64,000 nucleotides of DNA from Pseudocercospora fijiensis CIRAD86 (Eukaryota > Ascomycota > Dothideomycetes > Mycosphaerellales > Mycosphaerellaceae): positions 62,001 through 126,000 of the forward strand of contig NW_006921535.1 of assembly GCF_000340215.1 (NCBI RefSeq), written 5' to 3'. Under the pieces are notes generated by a model that saw only the letters and a program-made list of their open reading frames with translations, was not told the origin of the DNA and did no database searches. Of this stretch, positions 43,333 to 55,639 are shown in pieces. The position numbers were made by a program, and so were the translations under genes. Every line of letters starts with the position of its first letter. Position 1 is the first letter of the stretch.

Positions 43333-43661
43333 TGTAGGCGGGACGAGTAGGTCGTAGGTAGAGGTACATATATAGGGAACTGTATGCTATAGGCCTAGTA
43401 CTTAGTAAACTACGAGGGGTCGGCGTAGTATTATATACTTCGAAGGGAAAACGTTGTGAATATTAAAAAGAAGAGAATAGACGTAGGGAGGGCTACATTG
43501 CAGCTAGATTAGGTACATTTCCTATGTCTCTCTTGCTATGTGTTGTCGTAGCTGTGTCTCCTTGTATTGTGTATGTATATGTGTATGTGTTTTAGGGTAC
43601 AAAAACAGGGGAAGAGGGTACAAGTAGGCACACCTATACTAAGCCGGGTTTCCCTACTACA
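43333..43661 (-). repeat. E1 5' LTR
   Basis: 329 bp, TGTAGGCGGG...CCCTACTACA on the plus strand, equal in length to the other LTR and differing only by transitions. As the 5' LTR of the minus-strand element it would carry the promoter. Confidence 0.94.
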
Positions 43662-43665
43662 CTAG

Positions 43666-44446
43666 ATTAACTTACGCTACTAGAACTTTACGCTCGAAAA
43701 CTAGCTACAATTCTTTCCTCCTTTTAGCCTTCTCTTAGGTTGTCTTCTTATTCTAACTTTTACTTTTTTCTATAGGCGCTAGCTATCGATAGGATGCCTT
43801 ATTCTACGCCTTTCTTCTCTTATTCTTAGCTCTTTTATCCTTATCTATCTTCTTCTTTCTCTTACGGTCTCGTACGGAATTCTTCTTCGTAAAGTACTCC
43901 TCTTTAGTCTTACGCTTTTTAGTTAGACGCTTAGGTAAAACAAACTCGCGGTCTTTAGTTCTATCTTCTATTTAACGCGCGGCGCGCTTCTCTCTTACTA
44001 TTATAAGGAAAACGGGCGGGGCGTAGTATATAGTAGTTATTATCGGTATAGATATAGAGGAAGAAGTTAAAAGTATAAGAATATCGCGAAGCTCTAATTA
44101 TTGCTACCTACGTAACGTTATATAAGTAAGCTTTCGTAACTACGGTAACTACGCCCGGTAATAGCAACTACGCCCTAGTAATAGCAACTACGCCCTAGTA
44201 ATAGCAACTACGCCCTAGTAATAGTAAAAGAGCGTAGTAAATATAATAGAGTTACTATTATAGCCGGTAATCGTAGCCGGTAGTCGAATAAGAGTATCTT
44301 TATAGTAAAACTAATATAGTCTCTAGTTTAAACTAGGAATGTGTATAGTTCGAAAAAGCTAAACCGGAACTAGGGAGCTAGTTTGCCGCTAAGAAACCAA
44401 ACTATATACGTTTAGTAGTTCGGAAACCGAACTACTACGGGGTCTA
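43666..44446 (-). mobile_element. hAT-C, right segment with terminus
   Basis: Continuation of hAT-C after E1, matching hAT-A 5490-6394. It includes the start of the accessory ORF (to about 43990), subterminal repeats (44130-44290) and the terminal inverted repeat at 44427-44446 (ACTACTACGGGGTCTA). The next eight bases, CTAGCGGC, would be its target duplication; the partner is lost with the left end. It inserted into the protease of element E5. Confidence 0.9.
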
Positions 44447-45560
44447 CTAGCGGCCGCGGTCGTACCGTTAAATATTTCTAACTCCCGAGCGTACGTAAGG
44501 TCTTAGAACGTTAAGCCGAGCTCTCTCGTATAGTCGTAATCTATAAACGAGTAGCCGGTTGCGCCGTTATTAATAAGAGCTATAGTTTTTAATAATTTCT
44601 TTTAATTTCCTATTAACGTTTCTACTACGAAAGGCTAGTAGACTAACTCTTTCTCTATAGCCGAGCTAGAGAAAGGGAAGGTAGTAGTAGATACTCTTAG
44701 TTTTAGAACAAATAAACCTTATAAGCGACTATATATAAGGTTTAAGCTTTTCCCTAGCCGCTTAGAGTAGCGCTAGCTAATAAAGGCGTATCTAGAGTTA
44801 TAATATTCGTAGCGGCGACTCGCTATATCGTTAGTATATTTAGCTAGCCGACGAGAGACAGATAGAGGCGAGTAATATATCCTTTTACTCTATAGTAGAT
44901 ATATTCTCCTACCGTATAGCGACGCTACTTCCCTTCTTCCGAAAGCTTACTATTTATAAGGGGCGCGTATAGACGGGCGCCGAGCGAGGTAGCGCTTAAA
45001 TCTATCGGTTCGGTAGTAGGCTAGGCGCCTAGCGGTATTAGGGCTATAGTAGGAGCTAGTACTAAAGCTAGCGTCTAAGTTGTTTATAACTTCGATAGTA
45101 GTATAGCGAATAGCGACGTAAAGCGGCTAGTATTCGTATAGGCGCCTCCGCGGTTAGCGATAATTTTCGCGAAGTTTCGAGTCGTATTATCGATACGCGT
45201 AAGTAAGGTATATAGTTCGGTAATATTTAGATTCTCCGTATTCTTATCGCGGACTTATAGTATTATTTCTTCGCTAAGACCGCGTACTAAGATCTACTTA
45301 GCGACGTCCGGGGGGTATTTAGCGTATCTAATCTTATATTAGAAGGTAGTATAGTATTATTAGTAGGTCTTGTTTGCTTACTTAAGTTTGTCTAAGTTTA
45401 GGCGCGTAGTTTGCTTACGGTTAGGGTCGCTAAAACTAGCGTCGAGGGCCTTCTAGATAGTAGCTATCGTAGTAGTTTCTATATTTTCTAAGAGGCTATA
45501 GTAGGAATCGAGGGCAGAGCTACTAAGTAGAGAAAATGTAAATCCGGTTTTTAAAGCTTT
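44447..45560 (-). pseudogene. E5: Gag and protease start of a Ty3/Gypsy element
   Basis: Minus-strand frame through RIP stops. Gag: LDSYYSLLENIETTTIATI, DASFSDPNRKQTTRLNLDKL, then KYPPDVAK-ILVRGLSEEII and NTENLNITELYTLLTRIDNT. A zinc knuckle follows at about 44865-44915, reading YIYYRVKGYITRLY. The CX2CX4HX4C pattern is intact in spacing, but every Cys and His codon has become Tyr. The retropepsin starts KTIALINNGATGYSFID (DSGAT expected, Asp now Asn) and FNGTTAAS, and is cut at 44447 by the hAT-C terminus. The rest of this pol is not seen in the window. Confidence 0.8.
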
Positions 45561-46860
45561 AGTCGGTATAAGAAGGGTTATATTAGTAGGTAGATAGAGT
45601 AGTATTAAATTAGTATAGTATTTAATAGAGATCTAAGAGGAGAGGGAGGAAGGTAGGCTAGTTAGCCTAACGCTAAGTGCTAAGCCCTACCTAAGGCATT
45701 AGGACCCTAGCTTTACTCGGTCTAGTTATATACTAATTACGTATAACCTCTAATATACGCTTCCCTTCTAAAGGCCGCGCCCTCGTAGCCTATCTATATT
45801 CTAATCTAATCTCCGTTGCCGCTAACTTAGTAGATTAACTAAGCTGTTTAGCCGCGCTAAATTAAACGCTTAACTACCTAATTATATAACTATATTAAAC
45901 CTTACCTTCTAATACAATATCTAACTCTAACTGCGCTATCCTTGTATATAATAAAGTAAAGGGATATATATCTATAAGAACTAAGGGCTATCGACTAATT
46001 ATAATATAGGCGTATCTTCCCTACTATAATAGGTAGACGTACGAGGTATTATAGCACTGCCTCCGCTCTAAGTAATATTGTTCCGAGTTCTTTGCGTCTA
46101 CTTTAAAAGACCTAGAAATGTCCGCTTCCGAGGGTTTGTCTACTTCCGAGGGTTATTATTCTTATTATTACGAGGACTATTATTTCCTATCGTAGTTTTA
46201 CTAGCTCTAATTAGTTAGGTTTAGCAGCCTTTAATTATTAATTAATCTTATTTTTTTAAAAACGCAGTTCGTCTAGTTTCTATAAGTAAAGGCTATTATA
46301 AGTATAATAGTTAAGATTTGCCTCGCTTAAAGGGTCGGAAAGATCGAGGAGTAACCTATTATCTATAAAATTAACCCTAGCTAGCTTAGCTCTATATTTT
46401 TGCCTGTAGTTAGTCTATTAGTCGCTTAATCTTTTAACTTAGTTAAAGTTTTAATTAAACCCTCGATAGGTTTAATCTTTTAATATAGTTAGTATAGTAC
46501 TTTAGGCTCGTAGTATAGGTAAGGTTATATCCGTAGGCGTAGTAATAATAGCAAGTAATGTTAATAATAGCGGCGCTAGCCGTCTTAGCGCTAACTTTAC
46601 CTTGCTCCTAATTTCCTCCTTTAACTAGCAATATACTTAGTAACACCGTTACTAATATAGCCGCGCTAGCCGTACCGCTCTTTAGTATAAGCGCGACGCT
46701 GTCCTCGCCGACCTCCTAAGCCTCGAGGCCTCGATTTAGGCATTAAGAGAAGGGCTTATAGGGTACGCTAGTAAAGAGGTAGATTCTTTAAAAGAGTAGC
46801 GACTAATTAACGCGCTATAGCGCGCCTAGTATAATCTTATTGTCCTAGTTTGCTAGCCTC
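45561..46860. other. Non-coding stretch, probable LTR and UTR remnants of E3 and E5
   Basis: No coding frame recognised. On the minus strand it follows the end of the E3 pol and precedes the E5 Gag, so it should hold the 3' LTR of E3 and the 5' LTR and leader of E5. I cannot delimit them because neither partner LTR is in the window. A short direct repeat TTCCGAGGGTTTGTCTAC/TTCCGAGGGTTATTATTC lies at 46126-46165. The stretch is TA-rich with oligo-T at about 46249. Confidence 0.4.
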
Positions 46861-47510
46861 TAATTAGTTAGCTAATAGTACCTTACGGGTAGTATTATTC
46901 CTAGGTAACATTATAGGCCCTTAGCCTTCTTCTTGTTCTTTATATTAGTCTAATACTTATCTAATAACTTAGTTATATCTTTAAAAGAGTCTTTAGCCTC
47001 CTACGAGTCCTATTTAGGTAAATAGCCTTACTATCTTAGGAGGTACTCCTTCTTACCTTACCTAGTCCGATACTTTAGGATATATTCTATAGACTATAGC
47101 TCTTTACTATCGGCTAAGACTTCTTCTAACTTAGTAGGCGCTTTATCGCCTTCGCGTTAATAGTATAGTTAAAGGAGGGATATATAGAAGGTATTATAGA
47201 TAGTATAATAGGGTAGAAGCTATAACTAGTAGGCCTAGGTACCTCTAGGTTCTCGGATACGGAAGGGGCTAATGTACCTTAGTACGAGCTTAGGCCTTGT
47301 TTTGCTATTAGGCGAGGGATGTTTGCGGATACGTAGGTTCCTCGTACTAAGCATAACTATATCGCCCTTCCGGAAGGTTATTAGAAGGTAGTGTTTATTA
47401 TAGTAGGCCTTCTAATAGGCCTAGGCCTTTGCTAGTTTGTTAGCTATCTTAGTATAGATTTCTCGTATCTTTTAGACCCTCTTAATAGCCGCTAGTATTT
47501 TAGGGGCTTA
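46861..47510 (-). pseudogene. E3 integrase C-terminus with GPY/F module and chromodomain
   Basis: Minus-strand frame directly continuing the integrase interrupted at 59838. It reads REIYTKIANKLAKA, then HYLLITFRKGDIVMLSTRNL, RPKLVLRYISPFRIREPRGT (the GPY/F module) and, at about 47120-46960, a chromodomain: SIEYILKYRTR-GKKEYLL, then GYLPK-DS-EAKDSF. Chromodomains on integrase define the chromovirus clade and direct insertion to methylated-histone chromatin. The half-palindrome AATAATACTACCC follows the end of the frame at about 46880-46895. Confidence 0.87.
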
Positions 47511-47514
47511 ACGC
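47511..47514. repeat. E2 target-site duplication, left copy
   Basis: ACGC, repeated at 59834-59837. Removing E2 with one copy restores the E3 integrase frame across the junction. Confidence 0.85.
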
Positions 47515-47794
47515 TAAAGGACGGAAACTAAAACTACTACTACTACTTATAGTAATAGTATAGGCTACCGAGGGTAATATAACCTATAGTAATATAGGCA
47601 GCTATGTTTAGTATAATAGGATAACAAGACGGTTGCTTAGGCTAATAACTAGAGCCCTATAATATAGGCATTGTAGAAGTGTAATATAAACAATATACTA
47701 TACGAGGTTAGTACTCTATCTATAATATAGAAGGAGGCCTCTTATATAGGCTTAAAACTTAGCCTAGGTATATAGGGCCGGTTACTAGCTAATA
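47515..47794 (-). repeat. E2 3' LTR
   Basis: 280 bp, plus-strand TAAAGGACGGAAACT...GTTACTAGCTAATA, with an (ACT)n run near 47528-47545. TG...CA ends changed to TA...TA. It matches 59554-59833 except for transitions. Confidence 0.93.
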
Positions 47795-47809
47795 TCCCTC
47801 CCTTTCTTC
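47795..47809 (-). promoter_or_regulatory. E2 polypurine tract
   Basis: TCCCTCCCTTTCTTC on the plus strand, so GAAGAAAGGGAGGGA on the minus strand, immediately before the 3' LTR start. The same tract, partly mutated, precedes the LTR of E2b at 22440-22452. Confidence 0.83.
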
Positions 47810-47901
47810 GTGTCTAACTAGACACGCTTTACATTGCGCTAAAAACAAACAGGTATATAGTTGCCTTAGGTATCTTTAGCTAGGCTATTTTTTAGAAACT
47901 C

Positions 47902-47928
47902 TTAATAACACCCCCGGGGTAGTATTGT
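47902..47928. repeat. E2 inverted-repeat motif after the third ORF
   Basis: TTAATAACACCCCCGGGGTA followed by GTATTG, a near-perfect palindrome around CCGG. The homologous position in E2b is 22311-22340 (AATAATACTACCCTAGGGG...). Confidence 0.75.
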
Positions 47929-47984
47929 TCCTAGAATCTATTAATATATAAAAACAATCCTAAGCAATTAGTCTACTATACCGA

Positions 47985-50740
47985 CTTACTACTGCTTTAA
48001 TATACCGTAATCCTTACTAGTAATAACCTTATTAGCTAGGCGGTTCTCTAAAACTCCTCCGTAGGTATTAAAGCTATTAGTACTAAAGTACTCGGCTTCG
48101 TAGTAAGCTTAAGTAATAAGGAGGTTAGTAGCCTTCTCCTATATAGCGTTCTCCTACTCGCGTAGATAGTCCTTAAGCTCCTCCTTACTAAACTAGAGGA
48201 TTTATTTAACTTCGTTCTAAATAACGTAACTTAACTAAGGAATTCTACCGACTAGGGTATCGGAAATGTAACTAAGGCCTTCGACTAAGATAGCGGTAGG
48301 GAAGGCGAATAGTACGAAGGTATTAGAACCTAGAAGGGCGGTTAGATTGCGGTACGCCTTAGCAACCTTAGAGACGGTTAAGTTATCGTAGCCTTTAATC
48401 TTAGTACCGTCGATAATACGAGAGTAGCCTAGGTCGATTAATATATAGTCGCTCTCGGGCTTTAGATTACTATATAGAAGGTATAGCATCTAAATAGAGA
48501 CTTCGTATTCCTTTAAAGGGTTAAGGATCTACTAAGCTACCTCGCCTTCGTTAGGCTAACTATCGAATATATAGCCGAGGTCGTCGTTAGTAAGGTGCTT
48601 ATTAGTAAGCTTGCTAATCTTGTTTAGTAGAACTAAGTTATAGCCTATAAGCTTCTTAATCTAGTTGTCGAAGACCTCTAGTTCGTATATACCCTCGATA
48701 ACTATTAAATAGGAGGTCTTATCTTTAGATATAAGAGAAACCTTAATACGTAGATAGCTAGCACCCTTACTAGCTACGAGCTTAACTATATCTTATCCGA
48801 GACGAGAAGTCTCCTTAGTAGGGTAGTTCTTATAACCGCTATTACCTACCTTAAAGTACTTAGTAGGCTTAGGGACGGAGATAAGCTCGTATATATAATT
48901 AGGTCGAAGGGTAACGGCTAAGAGCTATAAGGCGGGATACTAACGGACGATTTAGTTGCTTACTCTATAGGTCTAAAGGGCATTACGGCCTTCCTACTTA
49001 GACTTAGGCAGTTTACGTATATACTAAAAGAATATACGAAACTCCTCCTATATTAGGTCGACGATAAGAGGAAGATACGCTCTATAAGGCGACTATATCT
49101 AACCGAAGACTCGAGGGAAGATAGTATTACTAGTCTAACGAAAACGGTTAAAGGAGGTACCTTAGCCGAGAATGCTAGTAATTAACTTACACCGACGCTT
49201 AGTTAGCGTAAGATCGCGAGTAATAGTACTAGTAGGGTTGAATACGTAGAGTCCTAGGGAGGTTAGGGCGGTAGTAGGACGTCTAGGAAACTAGTTAGCG
49301 TAGTTGTTCTTAAGGGTAGTAAAGGTATTCTAATTAGTAACCTTACGCCTAATCTTTACTAGACGGCCGATAAGGACAACCGTCTTAGTACTAGTATAAA
49401 GACTACAAACCTTAGCGGCTTTCTTAATATAGTTAGTATATATAGTAAACCGCTCTTTACTTAGCTTACTAAGGTCGTCGAGCTATTAATAGATAGATAG
49501 GGCGGTAGGAGCTTTACCTATATCGGCTTTAGGAACTATATCGATCTTAGTAATAAGGTACGTAATAGAGTCGCCCTTATAGGAACTATAGATGTTCTTA
49601 GTTAATAGGATCGGCGAGAGCCCTCTATCTCTACGCTCGCTAAAGGAGCCTTTAGAGGAGATATCTTCTAGTAGTATATCTAGTATATTAATATCCGAGT
49701 TACTATAGTTAGTACTATAGTTAGTCCTAGAAGGGGCGCTATACTTCTTAGTAGCCTTACGGAGGGCCTAGCGAGTATATAATGCCTTCTTACGCGCTAC
49801 TTCGGCCTTAGCGCGCTCGTCCTTAACTTCCTAAGGGACCTTATAGTTATAGGTCGAGCGACGGTCTTAAGCCTATATCTCCGTAGCGAGCGCGAGACTA
49901 GTAGCCGTATTAGCCTCTATTTCTAGGCGAAGAGCCTTACGTTTAAGGACATTAACGATAGGAGCCTCTTAACCTTTAATAATAAAACCTATACTATTAA
50001 TATAATAGCTTTTCTCTTTTAGTAGATCCTTAGTTGTCTATATATTAAGATCGATCTAGACAATTGCATCGTAGTGCCGCTTCTAGTAGGATGTCGTAAA
50101 GTCGTTAAGCGTAAAGGACAAGTTAAGTAACTACTTGCCTACCTTCTTGCTAGCGATAGATATATAATAGATTATAGTACGAGAAAGGTACTTAGCGCCT
50201 TAACGACGGACCTTATACTTATTAACGAACGAAGAGACCTACTTTATACGCTCTTATCTACCGTAGGCGAAGTTAATAAGGCTCTTAGGAAGACTGCTTA
50301 GTCCTCCCTAATATTCGAAGGCCTAGTCGAGGGTCTTAAAGCGTAAACGAATCTAGGTACTAGTAGTCTCGAGGCTATAGACGATAGGAAAGGCTTATTT
50401 AATATCTATATCGTTAAGAACCTCGCGCTTAAAGATACGCTTACCGATAGACTAACGTAAGTTGTTTATACCGTACGTAACTAAGATAGTAGCCTTCTTA
50501 ATATTCCTATCGATAACGCGTAGTAGGATACGAGCGTTCTAGATCTTCTCTTAAGAATCTTTAAGGGCGGTAACGATCTAGAAGCAGTGCTCGAGGCTAG
50601 TTATAGTAGCTAAGGCGCTATTAGATAGGGCTTCGATCGGGACTAGGGCGGCTAGGCTTAGGTTAATAGAGGTAGGTAGGTCGTTACTACTACTAGCGCC
50701 TAGCGGATTCGAGGCGCTAAAAGACATAGTCGACCGAAGC
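47985..50740 (-). pseudogene. E2 third ORF (unknown, about 915 codons)
   Basis: Minus-strand frame with comparatively few stops. It starts about 50728 with MSFSASNPLGASSSNDLPTS and continues through ALVPIEALSNSALATITSLE and CFQIVTALKDSQEKIQNARI to NLKPESDYILIDLGYSRIID. An uninterrupted stretch of 84 codons lies at 48489-48235. The first half is helical with possible coiled coil (EVKDERAKAEVARKKALYTR). The second half contains conserved pieces shared with E2b. No enzyme, envelope fusion peptide or membrane segment is evident, and I do not recognise the family. It lies between pol and the 3' LTR with an inverted-repeat motif on each side. Confidence 0.6.
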
Positions 50741-51146
50741 GGAAGTAGGTTAGAAACGAGTCTATAAGTGTATTCGCTACTTAATAATAATAATCGAAGG
50801 GTTTAGATAGAAGAGGGGGGGGGTAGTTAGGCGGTAGCGAGTTAGTTAGTAATCGAGTAGAAAAAGGAGCTTAGGAAGCTCGCTTTAAATATAGTACGAA
50901 GGTAATATAGTCCGTATATTCCGCGCTAATAAAGCAAACGGATAACGGCTATATATAAAAGTAAAGCTATATACGAGACCTCTTTATTATTAGGGTAGGC
51001 TAAAGTTTAACAATCGATCTAGCTAATTACTAGTAGCGACTATACGCTTTTATTAACCTTTAGCTATCGTAGATCCTCGCGTACTCGAAATATAACTAGT
51101 TAGTTCGAGTCCTTAGTAGAAATCTATAGTAGCGAAGCTAGCGGGA

Positions 51147-51174
51147 CTAATAACACCCCCCGGGGTAGTATTAG
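51147..51174. repeat. E2 inverted-repeat motif upstream of the third ORF
   Basis: CTAATAACACCCCCCGGGGT followed by AGTATTAG, capable of a hairpin of about 12 bp. A second copy lies 450 bp away at 51591-51622. Confidence 0.75.
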
Positions 51175-51590
51175 CTTTTCTCTAGAGATACTCGGTAACG
51201 AGGAGCAAGTCGCCTAGGGCTAGCGTAGCTAATTCGTCGGTATATTAGCCTATAGTACTACCGTTATAGATATAGTATTACCTTTTATATTAGTAAGTAC
51301 GTAAAGGTAGTCTATACGTTTACCTTCTTCCTTCTTCTAAACACTAAGCTTAATAGCCTAAGGTCCCTATTCTTAGAGGCTATAGGCCTAGGTTACTATA
51401 TCTATCTAAGAGCTAGGAAGGGAGAGGGATCCTCCCTTTCTTAGTATCCTATATAGCTAGTACTAATTAGGGTAGGAACATCCTCTAGTAGAGTATCTTA
51501 TTATCGTTATTACTTAAGGAAGGTTACTAGAGTCTAGGAATCTAGAGGGAAGTAGTCCTAGAAGGGTAGAGGGGTTAGGTTCGGCTATCT
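51175..51590. other. E2 intercistronic stretch
   Basis: About 415 bp between two inverted-repeat motifs, separating pol from the third ORF region. No coding frame recognised. Together with 50741-51146 this makes some 850 bp of apparently non-coding sequence in the middle of a retrotransposon. Confidence 0.5.
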
Positions 51591-51622
51591 TCCTAATACT
51601 ACCCCCGGGATATTATTAGGAA
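51591..51622. repeat. E2 inverted-repeat motif at the end of pol
   Basis: TTCCTAATACTACCCCCGGG followed by ATATTATTAGGAA, an almost perfect palindrome of 30 bp. Confidence 0.75.
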
Positions 51623-54600
51623 AATACGCCTCGTATAGTTCTATCTAAGGAAACAAGAGCGAAGGAATAAAGTTATAGTAACATTAATCGAAGGTAAAGG
51701 TAAAAGCAAAAGACAATAATAGGATAAACTAAAAGCAACAAACGAGAGTATAAATATTAGTAGGAATAGATAATAGGTAAGGACTAAAGGTATAGGGCGG
51801 TACTATATTAATAGCGCGGAGAACGATCGATAAGAGTAAGGAAGTAACGTAGTAGAGGTAGGTAGAGGTAAGGAAGAGTAAGCAATTATTTAGTCTCGGG
51901 ATCTAGCTATAATTCTAGGCGGTCTTCGTCGCTAGACTAGTCGAGGAGCTCCTCCTCGGAGTTAGAGTTAGATAGCTAGAAGTCTAGTTTACTATCGGAA
52001 TTAATATCGGAAATGCTCTACGCGTAATTAATATATATATAACCCTCCCTTTATTTATAAGTTATTCCTAATAGCTTACTAAGACGTATCTAGGGATACG
52101 TATAGTTGTTAGGTAGAATAGGATCTACAATCGCGGTAGGATCCTCCTTTTAATAGGCATCTAAGGTCGGTAGAGGGTCTATAGAGGCATTAACTTCCTC
52201 CTTAGTCGGGGGAGGGTAGGTAGGCTCTCTTAATCCGACGATCTTCTTTAGGTTAGCCCGGGGGTACGAGTACTTTAAGGTAGCACTATTAAGTTCCTAA
52301 AGTCGATACGTAGAACTATCGTAAAGGACCTCCTATACTCTATAAGGACCTTTCTATTTAAAGGCTAGTTTATAGGAGTAACTATATTCTAACTCGGACC
52401 GGTATAGGAGAACTATATCGCTAACCTTTAGAGGCTCCTAATTAATAGCATTATAGTTATTAAAATACTGCTTAGCCTCTTTACGAAGGCGACGTTACCG
52501 AGTAAGTCCCTCCTAAGAAGTAGTCGTTATATCCTTAAGAGCCTTAGCGTATAAGGTAAGGAGATCTACTCTAGTACGAACAGACCCCTAGTCGTAAACG
52601 CTATACGTACGGTAGGACAACTTAATAGGAAGAACGGCGTCCCTCCTAATTATAAGCTCTACTAGCGTAAGTCTAGTTATATCGATAATAGTAGTTCGAT
52701 CCGCCTAGAGAAGGGCTAGGACCCGGGTAGAGATAGGAACCGACCTATCCCCTCTATTAGTTATCTTAGACAAGGCATTAATTAAAGACCGATAGCTACG
52801 TTTAATAATAGCATTCGACTAGGGATAGTACGGGGAGATACGAACGTTTTTCGCCCTATATAAAACAAGTAGTGCTTAAACTTCTTCGGCTATATTGTTC
52901 GTAACGTTGTCTAAGATAATCTCGTAAGATATTCCCTAGCGGTAAAACAGATCTTTAAATAGGAAGGTAGCTATATTACGAGCATTAATAGCGCCGTAGC
53001 CCTTATAGAAATAATAGGCCTCTAGCTATCGAGAAAGACTTTCTCGAATAATATATAAGCTATTATTGCGACTAAGATAGACCCTATCGCTATACTATCG
53101 CTCTCCGACTAATTAGGTAGTAGGAATACGTAGCTCTCCTAGACGTCGATAGCTATTCCTAAAATTACACTTAGGACAGCTCTTATAGTAGCGGGAGATA
53201 TTAGCCTATACGCCGTCCTACTAGTAGCGCCGACGAAGGATATCGAAGGTGCCCTCCGCCGCCCGGTAGCCGAGCTTATCGTAAACGGAACGAAGGATCT
53301 CTTATCGGGCTACTAGGTCGTTAATAATATACTAGAGAGGTATATTAACTATCGCTTATCGCTAAAGGATTCGATCTTTAACTAGGAATCGTCGAGAATA
53401 GCGAATAACCCGATAGTATTAACTCTTTAATAGGCTAGGCGCTTTCTTCGTATAGGTTAGGAAGTAGGCGATATAATAGGAGTCGTCGGAGTAGACTCTA
53501 TTAAGGATATTATCCCTCTCTAGTTTATCCGCCTTAGCTTTAGCCTAGTCGTTATCGTTAGTAGTAGGGTTCTCGTCGGGCTAGTTACTAGGTTAGTTAC
53601 TAGATTAGTCGTCGGTAGTAGGCCTAGCGATCGCTAGTATAGTATTAATATAGAAGGTAGCGAAGAAGGTACAGTTAATAACCGCGTCGATATCTTCTTC
53701 TTCTATTATTTCGGTAATATCCTCTTCTATAGTAGGCCTCCTAGAAAGGCTATCTAGTCTAGTATACTTCTTCCTAGGAACGTAGAAGACGTCGAAGTTA
53801 AATAAATAGATCTAGGTAACCTACCGAGCTATCGTAGAGTTAGGTAGGTTAGAGGCTATACGGTTAAGCTAATAGACTAGCGTCTAAGCATCGATTTCTA
53901 GACGAAAGAATATACTAAAGAGCTATAGCCGGAACTTCTTTAGAGCCTTATAGACTCTAAGGCATTCTCGCTTACTAGTATCGTATCGGGCCTCGATCGG
54001 TTTCTATAGCCCGGAGTCGTACCTAATAGGATAACGTAAGGATAGCTCCTTATAGTTATACTATATTAGTATCTCGCTATAGCCTTCCCCGCTCGAGTCG
54101 ATAGCAATAATAATTAAACCCGCTCCCTCTAAGTAGTTAATAGACGTAAGTATAGGTACGCTAACGAGTGCCTTAGTTACCTTATTCTTAGCCGCTTAGT
54201 AAACAGGGGTCTATTCGAACTTAGTATCCTTCTTTAGTAAGGCATATAAGGGCTTGTATACTAATATAAAGTTCTCGACCTAGATACGGAAGTAGGAGAC
54301 TACTCTAAGCTAGGTTCGGACATCCTTCTAATAGGTAGGATCTAGCTAGGATACTATCTTTAGGACCCGTATATTATTAGGATAGCGGCCGTTTTTATCG
54401 GTTACAAACCCGACAATGTTTATTCGTTCGTATAGGAGCTAAAGCTTCTCCCTATACACTATTAGATTAGCTCGCTCTAGGTCGTAGAGGACGCTATCGA
54501 GGTTCTAGATATATTCGAGAAAGAACCTACGGATACTAGGCTCTACTTCTTTATTGTCGTACCTAGTTTTAGGGCCTTTAATACCGATATCGTCGAGGAA

Positions 54601-55605
54601 AGGCATCGCTATATAGGAGATATAGGCCGCGAGGACTTAGTTTATAATGCGAACGAACTAGGCTACGGAGTTAGTTGCCCCTTAGGGAAGGATAGTTTGT
54701 CTATATAGCCTAAGAGGTATCTCGAAACTAGTAAGGTCGCGGCTATTAGGATAGAGAGGGATCTAGTCGTAGCCCGAGAAAATATTAACTAGTAAGGCTA
54801 TAATATAGTTAGTAAAAGCTTCCGAGAACCTATTAGTCTCCGGAGGAAGGTTAGTATCTCTAATCGTAACTACGTTAAACTTTTATATAGCGTTAATTAG
54901 ACGGTACTTCTTTAGTTCCCTAGGAGCTATCTTCTTTTAAACTAGGAAGTATAGATTGCGATACGAGGCATAGGAAGGTTCTAAGGTACTAGCCTTTATA
55001 CGCTATCGTATTATATCCTTAACTATACCTCGTAGGCTTAGGTTTAGCTTAAAACCTAGGTAGGCCTAAGGTTTATACTCGATCGTTCGGATCTTCTACG
55101 AAGGGGCAACCTCCGGATTTATTCTACCTAGGTAAGTAAAGTTATATACTAATACGGCCTCGCGATTATATAGAAGCTCGTATAGTAAATCTAGTTTACG
55201 ATCCGAAAGCTCGATACTAGGTTTAATTTTCGCAAGCCTCTCCTCTATTAGCCTTAATCCCCTAGGGATAGTAGAAAACTTTTTAGTAATATACTTCTAA
55301 TCGTACGGACTATCCCTAAGTAGTAGTATCGCCTCCTAATTAAGGCACTTTTGTCGCTAGTTAGGATTCCCGCTAGGATTTAACCTATCGGTAATATATA
55401 CGCTACCCTTTATAGGCTTAATCTTATTAGCTACCCTCTTATATAGGGTATATATACTAATCGATTGTCGAACCCGAGCTCGCTCTCTTTGTCGCTAGGC
55501 TTAGAAATTAGCGTAACAAAACAGCGCGTAAACTTCTTTAGAAGTTTCCTTAAGTCGATAGGTATATAGCTAGTAGTCCTAATTTATAACGCCGGCGAAA
55601 ACGTT
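51623..55605 (-). pseudogene. E2 pol: reverse transcriptase, RNase H, integrase (RIP-broken)
   Basis: Minus-strand polyprotein. The RT active site is AMPFLDDIGIKGP (LDD at 54586-54606), followed by RYDNKEVEPSIRRFFLEYI, RYPNNTRVLKIVSW and the connection AKNKVTKALVSVPILT. RNase H follows with AGLIIIAIDSSGEGYSEI (about 54100), then the tether with LN and SNLPNSTIARQV. Integrase lies at about 53500-52300, and the C-terminal part has LAFK-KGPYRV-like sequence near 52350. Organisation and sequence are close to the E1 pol, so the two are related families. Stops are RIP-type. Confidence 0.88.
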
Positions 55606-55610
55606 AGATT

Positions 55611-55638
55611 CGTAATAATACCCTTAGGGTAGCATTAG
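55611..55638. repeat. E2 inverted-repeat motif between Gag-protease and pol
   Basis: GTAATAATACCCTTAGGGTA followed by GCATTAG, the diverged copy of the element's palindrome. Confidence 0.7.
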
Positions 55639-55639
55639 A

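Larger units (their letters stand above)
29562..43661 (-). mobile_element. E1, complete 14.1-kb Ty3/Gypsy LTR retrotransposon
   Basis: Minus-oriented element with 329-bp LTRs at 29562-29890 and 43333-43661 and a 4-bp target duplication CTAG (29558-29561, 43662-43665). A polypurine tract (minus-strand GGGAGGGAAAA, 29891-29901) abuts the 3' LTR, and a putative primer-binding site lies at 43306-43327. Three coding blocks follow: Gag-protease (42780-39155), RT-RNase H-integrase (39120-34105) and an unknown third ORF (34068-30030). Each junction carries a CTAGCTAGCTAG palindrome. The two LTRs differ only by about 18 transitions, so the differences are RIP, not drift. It inserted into the already present hAT-C. 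At 14.1 kb it is much longer than usual for Ty3/Gypsy (about 5-8 kb). Confidence 0.95.
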
